From Trachelipus rathkii (taxonomy: Eukaryota; Arthropoda; Malacostraca; Isopoda; Trachelipodidae), in the NCBI GenBank assembly GCA_015478945.1, contig JABUQX010053429.1:1-34436 (forward strand): DNA of 34,436 nt. Direction: 5' to 3'. This document shows, piece by piece, positions 12,716 to 24,880 of this stretch. The notes under the pieces were generated by a model, which saw nothing but the letters and a program-made list of their open reading frames with translations, was not told where the DNA came from and made no database searches. The position numbers and the translations under genes are program-made. Position 1 is the first letter of the stretch; the number at the start of each line of letters is the position of its first letter.

Positions 12716-13447
12716 TTCATAATTCCCCTTATATAGCAAAAGTAGAATATATATGAGAATTGGTTCTAAATATTTAGCTTTTATGGAGAGCGCCATCTTA
12801 CATTTATTGTGATTGTTTGGCCTATCTTAATGTGTTCCAATAATTTTTTGCTTAATTTGTTAGAGCATTATGATTTGAATTTAGAAAATTTTCTCTAAAA
12901 GATTGAAATTATTTAGGACATATTGTAATTTTAAAATTTATCTACTTTGTTTTATGAAATATTTTATGATTTTTAAGGAAATATTAATACTGTATTTAAT
13001 TTTTAAAAGCATACCGTTTCCTTTCGATAAAGTTTTTGACTTGTCCTAGAATGGACCACCGGTATTTGATATTATAATTATCATAATAAATGTTGCCATT
13101 AGCCTAAAGTAATAGAAATCGCAATTTTTTCTTGTGATTTTGGGATATATGGTTATTTGGCTACCCCTTTTGACGGGGGTAAGTTGCAGACATTGGGCGT
13201 ATAGCGAGCAAGCACGCTCTCAGAGTTACCTGTACCCATATCAGGGAAAAACGGGTGTCCTGGAGGCTGAAAAGCAAACAGAGTCTACTGCAGTGCGTCT
13301 CAAAAGTGATGGCATATAGTGAGTAACTCAGCGCGGGTAATAGTAGCGGTGTGAATACGGGGGACTGGTGAGGTATGAGAAGCCGTGAATGATTTTGATA
13401 AGGTAGGCGTGGAAAGGTGAAAGATTGGATATGTATGCGCAGCGGAG
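12716..13447. other. Transition from AT-rich to GC-richer, G-skewed sequence
   Basis: From about 13130 the sequence becomes richer in G on the plus strand. The 61-codon frame 13134-13319 has no recognisable family or codon pattern. No RNA gene found. Confidence 0.4.
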
Positions 13448-13811
13448 TTAATGGATACTCAAGAAATTTAGAGGGATGGTGAGGTCATAGTAAAGGAGGC
13501 AAGCGAATACAAAAGATTTGTTAAAGAGTTAATGGATATCTCTGGGTTCAACACGGCGGTGGCGGGTAGAGTAATTCTTGCGTGGAAAGAGAAATGGGAA
13601 TGGAGCGAGGGAGAGCGATGACTTGGGAGGAATGTTATTGTTGAGGAGAACTCCTCCGTAGAGTAGCGAGGAAGCATTTTTCTGCAGGGGCTGGAGGAGG
13701 AGGAGGGCCCCGTGGTGAGTTGTTGCTGCTAGTTTGAGAAAAGATGTTTCGCGGCTGAGAATAGAGAACAGAGAGATAGAGGACACACCCCCCTTAATGG
13801 ATACTCAAGAA
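13448..13811. repeat. 18-bp direct repeats bracketing a ~330-bp GC-rich segment
   Basis: TTAATGGATACTCAAGAA occurs exactly at 13448-13465 and again at 13794-13811. The shorter TTAATGGATA also occurs at 13529-13538. The enclosed segment is purine-rich (GGAGGAGG runs near 13690-13705) and GC-richer than its surroundings. This could be a target-site duplication around an inserted element, or a remnant of tandem duplication. No internal terminal inverted repeats or coding region were seen. Confidence 0.6.
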
Positions 13812-15400
13812 GGTAGGATATCTAATTTTTTGTTTTATTTGTAATTTGTTGGAGGTATTCATGAGAAAATATTTAATGGTTGTAAGAACGCCTGAAAAGA
13901 CTATGCGAGCGGTTTATACCCATAATTGATTTACTTTTGGGTGTTTTGATGAGATTTGGGCGTCTTTATACGGTGTATCTTATTTTCATCTTGGCCATAA
14001 ATCATGTGACTTTGAAATTAATGATCACACTATGAATAAATCTCTATGTACCGGTGTCTCTGAATGCAGCATTGTCGGCACACACTTTTGCATCGAGCGC
14101 TTCAGTTGAGAGAGGCAGCTTACAGGACTTTTTTCTCGCAACTATGCTATATGCAGCGTCGCGATTAAACACTGTTGAAGCAATCTGAGCACCTAGTGAA
14201 CTAGAGAGAAATCAGGTAATTATAAATACGTGGATTGACTGGTTTCGATGGGTCGTCCGCATCTCCCAGCAATTGTAGAAGGTTGCCCTGAAGATAATCT
14301 TATGTCATGCGCTGAATAATCCATCTTATTTGCCTCTTAAAGATAGATAAATTATAGATGGGCTTTATAAGAGTTCTGTGTGAGTGAGGAGTTTAGGAGA
14401 GCCTAAAATGGTGGTAACTATCTCACTACAATTGCATCTAAGCGCGAGCAAGACGAGTTGTATAGATATTGAAGATTGTGTGGTGGAGTCTTTATAGTGT
14501 GTTTGGGTACTATAGTGAGTATATTATGTCATAATTAAGTGTTGACATCGTAATCTTTAGAGTTCGAGACTGTTGCTATTTAGGCCTTGCGCTTTTATGT
14601 ATAGAGAACTCGAGAGCTGTTGTAGTCTGAGGAGAATGGTAAGTTGATAGCACAAATTATATCGTGGTATTGGAGATATCTTTCTATGGAAAGTCGTAAT
14701 CGTGCTGTTTATGGATTATTGGGGTGTGTAGTGACATGTGATAGTGCATGAGGAGACTAAATGTTATTTTCGAGTTATTTGGGGAGAATTGTGTGTGTAT
14801 TTAGTGTCGGAAGGCATTTCATTGTTGAATATTGTACACTGTATTTGAGGGTTATATTATATTAAGTCATTTTAAGATAATTTTACAGTGATTGAGCAAC
14901 GATAATTCATATGTGGCCGTTGTGGTTATATATAGTAGAGAGCGTCGAATGACAGGGAGCCGACAGTAGATGAATGAGAATATCGGAGCGTATTTCGCAA
15001 CATTGTATCAACCATGGTATCCAGTCTAGCTATAGTTTGAGAATACTAGTGGTGCATACAAAAACTTTCAGACTCTGAAATAGAAATTATAGCCTCTGTA
15101 GTTTGGTTCTTTATATTTGACTATTATCACACAGGTGGTTTTCACCGCAACGTTTTTGTGGTCCAGTGAAATTTTCTCGTGTGTGAAGTGTGAGGGTGCC
15201 TGGTCTATTTAATGTGTGCGGGTTCAGAGGGGTGCCGCCTGTCCACTAGGTCCGCCCAGACCCGCCATCGGGACACTGGGATCTTTGCAGGGTTGACGAG
15301 AATTGGTGACATCTGTGTAACATAGGAGTGAGTTGTTCGTACAATGAAAATACTCATCTTGTTTGGGTGAAGTTTTGTTGTTACTTTAGATAGTCTTTTT
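13812..15400. other. G-skewed unclassified region
   Basis: No domain recognised in any frame; frames are short and interrupted. The plus strand has more G than C throughout, the mirror image of the confirmed minus-strand LINEs. A decayed plus-strand element is therefore possible, but I found no reverse transcriptase or endonuclease motif. A GC-rich patch with GCCGCC / CCGCCC lies at about 15220-15290. Confidence 0.4.
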
Positions 15401-18379
15401 TTTTCGCCATACTATATTTAGGGTCCAGTTCTTTGTTCACAGTTTTCCGTTTGGTATTTAACTCACGTGAGTATCTGGTAAATAATAATTTTGTTTAGTT
15501 TTGTGTTATAATAGAGAAGTGAGCTTGAGAGTGTCAAGTATAATGGGTGAAGATTATTAAAATTTTAAAGGTGTAGTTTATAATGAGAGTGACTCGTATT
15601 AATTATAACGGTAATATAATGATCATTAAAGAGGATAACAGAGAGATCTCAGTTAAGTAATGTGTTAAGGTAGATTTTTTGTGTATCATATATTTTAAGC
15701 GAAATTACGACGTGAAGTTGTAGATTAGTTATATATGAAACCTACAAAATTGTTGCGAAAGAATACATGCCTTATGGCTATATTTTTATTTTAATGTTTC
15801 ATCACCTGTACTCTGTTTCTCAATTGTGTATGGGGAGAGAAATCACTAGGCCAATTGGGTTTTTGGTAAACTGAGTGGATTCGCTCTAGCATCATATAGT
15901 TCGATGATGAACTCTTTATGTACCTTTGTCAAATGATAAATGTAAGATTGACTCATAACCTTAATTGACTTTAGGTAGTATACTTTTACTATATACTATA
16001 ATGAGTATCCTAAATAAACAAAAATTACTTTTAAACACTCATGTGAGGCTAGCAATATGCTGTCTCTTGATTAATTATTTAGTTGCTATTGTCTAGAGAT
16101 GTCTAGATCTTTATAACGTTATGGTGATAATTATTGAAAAGTATATAAAAAGGATTCTTTATTCAAAAATACAAGTTAGGAGTTAATCTATTAAAATATG
16201 ATATTATGTGACTCTAATTTAAAAATTTTAATAAAAAAAAATCTAGTAGATATTGATTTTTCGAAGTCTTTTAATTCTTCAGTAATTTTGACCCTATGCA
16301 CATACCTTAACTCTATTCATAGGTAATTGAGTTAATGTTGAAAAAAGAAAGTTTGTTCTTTAAGACTTTGTCAGGTTTATAATGTTTCGTTTATAAGAAC
16401 ATAATTATTTTTTTGTTGTTCTTTAAGACCTTGTCAGGTTTATTCAAGTTTGTTCCAATTATAGAACCGCTAAATAATTATTTTTATTTTTTTGATTTTT
16501 CCTTCCCCTATTGACAAATTATATTAGAAAGACGTTAAAGAACTAGAGAATACAAGATTAATTAAGTTATTCATGAACACAAAGTCAGAAGTCTCTGATC
16601 TAAGTAGATAAATTAATAAATTAGCGCTACCGGTAATAGTAAATTAGGAGTGATCTGAAATGATTAGGTTCGATATCGGAATATCATATAGATCATTACT
16701 ATTTTTCACAAGAAATGTGTTTATTCGAAACCAAAAAATTTGAATCAATATCGATATCTTAAATAGCTACAGTTATTTAAATGTATTAAATATTAACTTT
16801 GTTTAAATTACTCAAAGTGAAACGTGATTGCCATTTTAGAACAATCTATTATATTATGATTCTTATTTTTATAATCTGCAATTTTATCGATTGGAGATTT
16901 ATTTTTTAGTTAAATAGATTATATATACAACATAGAATTTTAAGAAAATATAAAGGCTAAGGTAAATATTAAAAAAAATAAAATATATTGGGAAATATTT
17001 TCTTGAAGGAAATTATGTTTTTAAAATACGACATATAGTAATTTATATGCCAACTCTCAAGTTATTAAATTGTATATTATGAACTTTAAGAATCACATAT
17101 TGTGACACTGCAGTATTCGAGTTAAATTAAATTAGATTCGAATATTTGGATTGCTCGATCTTGTAATGTAACTTAATAGTTTAAACGAGATTCTGACGAC
17201 TACCCCTTAATTAGAGTATAATAGATTCACTCATTTTCACTAACAGACTTTTATCAAAGTTTAAAGTATTAGAGTTTATGCGTATTAGTGGATAAAGTAA
17301 GTTGGAACCCATCTTAAAAAGTCTATAGGTATATGTATAGATTTTATAATATTAACGTTCATGATTTATCATGAACTAACCATTTTTATGTTTTTTATAT
17401 TATTCTAATTGACATTGAAATTTGAATGAAAAATAATTACTTTAATTAAAACTTATTTTATTTTATTCTTTTATTTCTTACATTTATCTATATCGCCATT
17501 TTGAATTACTGTTGTATTTTTTTACATTAATCTAGATAGTTAAGTACAAGGAGTTAGGGTCTATCGAATTCAATTTGAAATTCTATAAGAGTATCGTTAA
17601 AAATCAAAAAAATATACCAAAATTTTTATCCATAATATATTTAGTTAAATAGTTCATGTCCATGGACTTTATACGCATGAGTAAATAATATCCATAGAGA
17701 GAATTACATGATAGTTTCATAGATTGTGGCTACTCAGATAAATGATGAAGCAAAGAATATAAAGGCATACTGGAATATTCAACCCCAACTTTACTTTCTT
17801 TTTTTTTTCTAATTGCATAGAAACTATTTTATTCAAAGAATCGTTTATTCTTTGAGAAAATTTATAGCCACATTTTCAATTTAACATATATGCTAAATTA
17901 GCACGAGTAGAGTGTCGGTAATAAAACTAATAAAAAAAAGAAAATTGTATGAGTATCATATATCCAGACTAGTGATACTTTAAAAAGTATTTTTTAGTTT
18001 TATAATTAAATATACGTTATACTAGTTATAACCATCTGCAGTTGAGCGTCGAACTAATAATTACCTACCTAATTTCGAAGAATAATTTTGTTTTCTGTAA
18101 GGCTATTTCATATACAGAGATGAACAAATCTGTCATTATACTTAATTTATTATTCTTTTTTATTTATTTAATGGAATTAATTAAATGTATATATCAAGTT
18201 TTAGAATATATTAAATCAAAATTATTATTAGTAAGTTTGAATTTTATCTGAAAATAAATTAAGGAATAGTAAAATTAAATAATTTCAAATGTACTATAGT
18301 ATCATTAATTTTTTACCTATATAAAGTTGGTAATAGTAATTAGGAGTAATCAAATAAATCTTAATCAATGTTCATCTGA
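15401..18379. other. AT-rich region with one spaced direct repeat
   Basis: No gene supported. A 28-base direct repeat with one mismatch (core TTTAAGACYTTGTCAGG) occurs at 16353-16380 and 16416-16443. A shorter similar block, GGTAATAGTA-ATTAGGAGT, occurs near 16634 and 18329. The rest is A/T-rich. The 69-codon frame at 18042-18251 is an AT-driven chance frame. Confidence 0.5.
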
Positions 18380-18545
18380 TGAAAAAATTATATATATATG
18401 AATTACATATTAATATATATATACTATATATGGTATATAATTAATATTAATAAATATGAGAAAATGGTATTATATATTTGATAAGGATGGAATAATATAT
18501 ATATAAAAACGGCTTATATAATATATTTATATAGATATAAGGTAT
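18380..18545. repeat. TA-rich simple sequence
   Basis: Imperfect (TA)n/(TATATAA)n sequence, the first sizeable TA tract from the left end. Confidence 0.7.
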
Positions 18546-19610
18546 AATCACTCATCAAAGGGGTCTCTTTGCTTCCCCATTAATTAAGGGTGTAAAAATA
18601 TATAGAATGGTCAAACATGGCAATTATGGATAATATAGCGCGATGGCATGCATTGAGAGCATTTCTAGGGTTACAAATAATTGGTAGCGTTATTGACACA
18701 TCTAATACAGTATTCATCAATTTTTGTATTTTGCATCAATAAAATCAGGTTTCTAACTTGAGATTTATGCCAGGTCGATTAGTTTTTAAAAAAACTTCCA
18801 AGACCTTCTAAAATCATGCCATAACACTGCTTTTATACCTGTAATTGTTAAAAAGAAAGAACTAAAAATCTTTTTATACGCCGATTCATAATGGTGATTA
18901 AATAATCTTGGGGAATTCCTTTAGCTAAACCAACTTACTCCTTTAATGATCCTACCTTGACAGGAAGATCCATATTTGTCAGCGTATGATCCCTTGTTGT
19001 GTTGTTTTGGAGGAGTACTTTGGGCTAGTATGGATTAACCTGATCATTCGGAAGTGCCTGGTTATTTTGTTTTTTTGGTGAAAGTATTTTTAGTTTTCCT
19101 TTTTGGATATTTTCCAATGCTTCAAGTTGGTTTCTTAACCGCTTATACTAGACAACTTTTCCAACCATCACAAACTCTTCTCACGTTTTCACCAATCATA
19201 GCTATCTAACTTACGATGTACAGAACTAATTCATCAATAATCAACTAGTTATCCGCTATCAACTGACTAACTAAAAAACAATATCTCACTATATGAAAAT
19301 ATGAAAGACCCTTTTACGTGTTTATTAATAACCGCGATAAAAAAAAAAAAAAATTCTTGATGATCGGTCAACAAATCTATTTCTCACCTCAATCCCAAAT
19401 TATCATTGGAACATTATTTGAACATAAATTCTCCAATGGGTATGTTTATGGGATAAATTATATTGATTTTACACCGAAGAACACAGCCTCTTGGTGGTCT
19501 GGATAATACAGAGATAGTGAAGAGTTGTACGGGACCGTCTTTAGTTTATTAAGATCACCGTGCTCTGGATAATGTTATTTAGGGTATTCTTGGTTTTTAT
19601 TATGAATATC
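18546..19610. other. No recognised features
   Basis: Moderately AT-rich unique sequence. Short frames such as 19318-19506 match nothing I know. Confidence 0.4.
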
Positions 19611-19870
19611 CTATTTCTCGTATCTCTTCTCATCTCACCCGCTCTTTCCTTCTCAGTCTCGATCTTATCGCTCCTCTTAATCTTTGTCTCTCTCATCTTC
19701 ATATCTCCCTTCTTTCTGTATATCACATCTCATTTCATATCTTTCCTTGATTTGCTCCTGTCTGCTCTCTCTTCTTCTTCTCGATCTCCGATTCTCCAAA
19801 TTCTCCGCTTCTTCTCCTTTCTCTTCTTTCTATTCTTTCCCACTCAGTCTACCTCTCTAGAGTTCTTTAG
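19611..19870. repeat. Polypyrimidine (CT-rich) tract
   Basis: About 250 bases of mostly C and T with imperfect TCTC, TTCTTC and CTTT units. The plus-strand 107-codon frame here (19560-19883) is rich in Phe, Leu, Ser and Ile only because pyrimidine-rich codons encode them, so it is not taken as a membrane protein gene. Confidence 0.7.
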
Positions 19871-20210
19871 TATCAATGTATAACAGTAGTTTTTATTATT
19901 TCTTTCTTGCGTTGTAATTAAAAAGAAATCTTGTCTGAGTTTTTTGGTTGAGGGTGGGTGTTTATTGTTAAGTTTAAGAAGAATGACAACGATGATGGCA
20001 GGGAACAAGCGAATTGAAACTGCTAGGTGCGGCGTGTTTACTTTTACGAATGGTGATCGATACTCACTAATAAATTAGACAAAGGGGGAAGAGTAAAATA
20101 ACATGATTCCTGCCTCTTGTCACCTCAATTAAAACAACTCCACAAAATTTTCAAAAGGTAATTATAATTATCAAATTTAGCATGAATCAAACAAAACCAC
20201 CAAAGGCAAA
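19871..20210. other. Short unclassified spacer before a LINE 3' end
   Basis: No feature found. It borders the degenerate poly(A) end of the minus-strand LINE and so should be the sequence beyond its 3' insertion junction. Confidence 0.35.
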
Positions 20211-20244
20211 ATTTCTTTTTCGTTTTTTGTTTTTGTTTTTTATA

Positions 20245-20445
20245 ATAAATATTACTTTGTTTTCATATATATCAAGTCTTTTAGGGTATTTAGCATATAA
20301 AATACAGTAAATACAATATGTTAAAGAGGTATGCAATATATAAAGATTTGCATATTTTGAGTGATAGAGTGAAGTTACTAGTTTGTGCTCAATACGGACG
20401 TATATAATTATTGAATTTCACATGATATGATTTATTTTGGTATTA
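20245..20445 (-). repeat. LINE 3' terminal module, copy 1
   Basis: Aligns by eye with 32856-33040, with shared blocks ATATATATCA-GTC, GTAAATACA-TATGTTAAA, AGGTATGCAATAT and ATTTCACATGAT. It lies next to the degenerate poly(A) tail, so it is best read as the last ~200 bases of this LINE's 3' untranslated region. Confidence 0.65.
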
Positions 20446-20848
20446 ATATTCTTTATCTGTTATATATTATTTATTTTTATTATTAATTATATTAATATAA
20501 TACTAAATATACTAATTATAATATATATAAATAGACAATATATAAATCTTTGCATATCGATTTTTTTACATCGTTAACTTATTTCAGTCTCCAAATTATA
20601 TATATAACATATGCATATTATTATTCATAATTATTATATATTATATATGATAGACTATATTAGTCATATATCTCTCCGCGTCCAATATAATATATATTTA
20701 TATATATATAGTACTATTTATATACGGATGTATTCTCGTATATACATACTGGGTAGATTAAATTTTGCATATCGATTTTTTTACATAAATATATATATTA
20801 TTAATAATATATCTACTTGGTATACTGTAGACTAGCGACCCACACATT
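20446..20848. repeat. TA-rich sequence with 23-bp direct repeats
   Basis: Lies within the 3' part of LINE copy 1. A block containing TTTGCATATCGA followed by seven T and ACAT occurs exactly at 20549-20571 and 20764-20786, 215 bases apart, with TA-rich sequence between. It could be a tandem duplication remnant. Confidence 0.6.
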
Positions 20849-20975
20849 TTGAGACGGAAAATTTTCTAAGTTCAAAAAAATTTTGAAGTTTAGAATTGGA
20901 AAGATTTTTCTAAAGATAAATTGTTTAGTGGCAAGCTTGTCATAATTAGAAGCTTGCCACAAAGTATTTGCTCTT
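20849..20975. mobile_element. Truncated foldback MITE-like element (relative of 28331-28561)
   Basis: Contains TCTAAGTTCAAAAAAATTTT, then GTGGCAAGCTT at 20928-20938 and its exact complement AAGCTTGCCAC at 20950-20960, an 11-bp stem with an 11-base loop. The same order (ATTT-AAGTTC runs, then GTGGCAAGCTT at the apex) is found in the complete palindrome at 28331-28561. Here the right arm stops soon after the apex, so this copy is truncated or was deleted on that side. It sits inside the 3' part of LINE copy 1 between TA-rich tracts. Confidence 0.6.
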
Positions 20976-21087
20976 AATAGGATCTGTATGCCCTTGATCG
21001 AACTTGTATCTTACTTAAGAAATTTTTTATTAAACGTTAGAACATTTCCATAACCCATAATGTTACATCTACGACAAAGTAGTTCTT

Positions 21088-21194
21088 ATATATATATATA
21101 TATTATAACTAATATATATATTAATATATATATAACTATATATATATATATATATAATATATATATACTATATATATATATAATATATATATAA
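21088..21194. repeat. (TA)n microsatellite
   Basis: Near-uninterrupted TA dinucleotides, lying between the coding remnant and the 3' terminal module of LINE copy 1. Copy 2 has a TA tract in the same relative position. Confidence 0.85.
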
Positions 21195-22636
21195 ATTGTC
21201 AATCTACCTTTTTCTCCCCAGACTGGTGGTAAGGTTGTGCGTAAGAAAGCATGGAAAAGAAAAGCAAGTAGAAGAAATATGACAAAAGTGAAAAGAGGGA
21301 AGCCGCAGCCTTAACCCTCACCCCCCCGACTCTTACCATTAATTACGTAAGGCGACATCGTTCGCAGTCACGAAAATCCACACCTGTAGCTTCTCACGGG
21401 AACTTTGACAGTGACCTCACCTATGGTACAAATCGTCAAGTGTAGATGTCATAATTTTAGCCCTTTATGGCCAGAGTGGGCCACCCTCATCCCACAACAA
21501 CTCTTTACAAAACCGAACCGCCAGCCACATTCTCTCCTATTATGCACTTTATTCTTATCGCCCTTGCCAAACTCACAATTGGGCATTTCTGTCCTTGGAC
21601 AGACATTTCATTTTACTGACGGAATCAATTTCTTGGTACTTTTTCTTCGAATCCATGTTTTAATGCCAAGTCGGTAGGTTTCCAACACACTCGCCAACTA
21701 TTTTATATACCCTTAAAACCGACTTCAATACATCCTTATCCACATGAACCAATTACCATCATCAACATATTTATTCTTCGTTTAACCACTTTCTTCACAC
21801 GCACAACAGCCTCTAATATACGTTCATCCTCATTTTAATCAATTCTTCTCACACCTAGCATATGCTCTAAGATTGTTTCTCATAGAACTGAATCATCTGA
21901 AACTTAGATGTAATAACTAGTCTTATTCTCAGAAAAATAGTCCTCACTACTTATCACATAACACATGGTAACAACATACATCGTCATGTAAAACCTAGCA
22001 CTAACCTAAACGAACTTAGTCCCCATAACATTCCCAACCGTTTTATTGCAACACACCAGCCAACTACCTAGAGCATATGCAACATAATACCCTAAAATAT
22101 TTAACTTTTCAGAGCTACTTTTGTTCATGGGTGTTTTCGCTGCTCACATGGCAGTGGTTATCTTAACAATAAACTTACACTGAGGAACTGGTCCTTCACG
22201 TCACAGCCATAAACCTTACTCACTATATCTAGCGTTTTAACTTTCAAATTCACCCCTCCTTTTACACACCTGGCCAAATCTCCTCTGCAGCCACATCCTC
22301 GCTTCAAACTCTTCAAATTCTACCACAACAATTAACCAAATCATCCCTCAATCATACATACAGGTAGGGAACCCTCCCAACTAATGCTCCTTCCCTTCTA
22401 TTTCTAACACCTTATTCTCCTGTCACGCCCGCATTTTCTCAATTCCTTTCATAACCCCATCCATATATTCAAATTGAATAACAAGGAACACATAACACAA
22501 ACCTGCCTCACTCCCCTATTAATACTAACCAATTCAACTTTTGATCACCAATATTGGAATGTTCTTACAAGCAACAGGTTTACATTGCCTCAGTCTATCA
22601 GAGTACATACCCATCATGTTTTTCCATAAAACATCC

Positions 22637-22724
22637 AAAACCTGTTTAAACCTGAAATTCAAATCTGTTTAAACCTGTTAAAACCTTCAAACCTGCTTAA
22701 ATCTGTTAAAACTTAAACCTGTTA
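22637..22724. repeat. AAACCTGTTA minisatellite
   Basis: About eight imperfect copies of a 10-base unit, consensus AAACCTGTTA. It lies inside the reverse transcriptase region of LINE copy 1 between the N-terminal RT part and motif 4, and therefore disrupts that element. Confidence 0.75.
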
Positions 22725-24326
22725 TAAACTATACATTTTAGGAATTCCTGCCATGGTAAAGATTTTGATACCACACATCCTTGATCTTACTCCTCAACGC
22801 ACCCTTGCTCTTTCACCAACTCAGTCCTTCAGAGTCACCGGCGCACTCTTTCAACCAAAAAACCAGCTTACATATATATCTTCCCTATAACTCTCATAAA
22901 CTAATTCCCCTATAATTTCTAACAGTTTTCCCTTTATCTCCTTACCTCTTAATATAAGGGTTAACTTTACACTGCTATCACACTTCAATCCCTCGGAACT
23001 ATTTCCTCCATTAACGCTCCATAAACGCTTGAAAAAAGAAATTACGGTATGCATCAAAAAAATTAAATATCTAGTGACAAGGCTCCTAATTTTTTTTGTT
23101 GGTATAAGTATCACAAATATAACTATAAAATATGTTTTAATTATATAGTATAGAAAATTTGATACATGTCTTCAATCCAATATATTTTGTAGATTCTAGA
23201 TACAAATACAGATACATATCTATTTACAAAAATCTTTATTAAACCTCACACAGCAATGTAAAAAAAGTATCTAGATCTTTCTTTTATCCACACATATATA
23301 GGGGTCTCTTTGTATATAAAGATATCACGTATAAAGAAACACTCATCCTATTTAATTAAAATCTGAGCAGGTTCCTTATATCTAATTTTTAACCTTTCGC
23401 AGGTGCGTTCCTCCAGAAGCTTTTCTTCATATTCTCTTGTAAGTTCTCGTACATCCTCCTTCCAAACTGCTTTGGATATAAGTGTGTATAGAATACCACG
23501 TTCCAATCTCCACGCCTATCTTCCATACCCATCCTTATATATTTCCAAGCACGCTTTTCTTGTTTGAACTTCATCCATTTGCCTTTTCAGTACAACTTCA
23601 ACCACGCTTTTTTTTTTTTACTTTTAAACGCTTGCATTCACCTCCCTGTTCTTTTCGCATTACACCACTCAATGTTTAGCATTCTATTAACTTCCTAGAC
23701 TTTAGCACACCACACATACTTCCTTCTTTTTGCACTGCTAACAATTGCTTCATTATTTTTGTATTTTAAGGGGTCATTTAGTTCTCAGCTTGTCACATTA
23801 CATTTGAATTTACTTGCGGGGGCATTCTTAACATAACTTATCATTATTACCTGTTGTTCACTAACTTTCTCACTTCTTCAAATTCTTACGAGATTACCTA
23901 TTCCTTTCTGATCAGGGCGCTTCCTACTCCATCCAAGTCCCACTAGAACTTAATTTTACATAGAACAACCAAATGATCCGATAATCTTCATCCCATTTCT
24001 AAACACCTCCCTGATTTAACATCCAAATCATGAAATCTTACTTAACTATCTTCTTGCACTGCAAGCGAACAAATCAAATCATAGCGATACTTTCACACAC
24101 TCGATGTTCATCATGGTGAATCTACCTACATTCACCATCTAGTATACTTATGGATAACTCAGTGCTTAGATGTTTAAAAAACGAGAGTTACTTACAACAC
24201 ATACCATCTCCTCTCTCCTACAGAAATACAATCCACCTTCCCCTCACCATTCTCATTTTCTCCACTTCACCCAAATACAGATACCTCAAACACCTGTTAT
24301 AATTACCAAGGAGTCCCTTTGATCAT

Positions 24327-24380
24327 GATATAATATATATATTTTATAATATATTATACTATATATTATATATATATATA
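24327..24380. repeat. (TA)n microsatellite
   Basis: Short TA tract just beyond the recognisable 5' part of LINE copy 1, making the apparent 5' boundary of that element coincide with simple sequence. Confidence 0.8.
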
Positions 24381-24708
24381 ACAAGGTAATTTTAAAATCT
24401 CCAATATTGATAAACTTATGTCTATTTATTTGTCTATACATTTTGGACTTTTTCTGGAGTATCAATTATATAAGTAAATTATATAATAAATAGTATGAAT
24501 AATAAAGTTTTAGGCCTAGAAAGGGTATTGGTAATACTGTATTCCTTTAAAACTCATATATAAAATATACATAAAAAAGAGGTATTTTTAAAAACAATAA
24601 CAAAAAAAAAACATTTTGTTTTAGAAATTAAAAAAATAAAGAAACTTGTTCTTTTTTTGCAAAATAAAAAACCAATTTAAAAAAAACACAAATTCTTTCT
24701 TTCGCACC
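24381..24708. other. A-rich stretch, nothing recognised
   Basis: A/T-rich with runs of A up to ten bases; no coding or repeat signal. Confidence 0.5.
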
Positions 24709-24880
24709 TATTATATATATATATATAGTATATATATATTTAGGTTTTATCTATTTTCTGTAACTAGATATATATATATAGTATATATATATTAGTATAT
24801 ATATCTTATATATTATTATATATTTTATATATATATATCTATTATATATATTATATTCTTTTGATATATATATAATTAAT
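24709..24880. repeat. (TA)n microsatellite, interrupted
   Basis: TA tracts interrupted near 24741-24767 by a short unique sequence. Confidence 0.8.

Larger units (their letters stand above)
20211..24250 (-). mobile_element. LINE (APE-endonuclease non-LTR retrotransposon), copy 1, nearly full length but broken
   Basis: Read on the minus strand, landmarks appear in the expected order. The end of an APE-type endonuclease is SDHLVVLCKIK at 23949-23981. A lysine-rich linker follows (about 23389-23574). The RT N-terminal part lies at 22745-23110, with P-LY followed by a broken NYRG/GKIY region. RT motif 4, INRGVRQVCVMCSLLFNL, is at about 22475-22530; this family normally has QGC and SPWLF here. 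A disrupted Y-DD box lies near 22340-22375. The C-terminal part includes a LNILGYYV segment and HMLGVRR (near 21860). The element ends in a degenerate poly(A) tail (T-rich on the plus strand, 20211-20241). Frameshifts occur every few tens of codons, so no product is made. Landmarks align with copy 2 at 32825-34436. Wording of the C-terminal region is one I associate with decapod LINEs; the clade (RTE-like or other) is uncertain. Confidence 0.75.

Noticed and set aside
19560..19883. 107-codon plus-strand frame that looks like a multi-pass membrane protein
   Set aside because: It coincides with a polypyrimidine tract. Phe/Leu/Ser/Ile richness is forced by T- and C-rich codons, and the frame on the other strand is equally open for the same reason.
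21405..21677. 90-codon plus-strand frame
   Set aside because: Antisense to LINE copy 1, in the region corresponding to the previous entry.
22637..22724. CRISPR-like array
   Set aside because: Units are about 10 bases, contiguous and without spacers; it is a minisatellite inside a retrotransposon in eukaryotic-type DNA.
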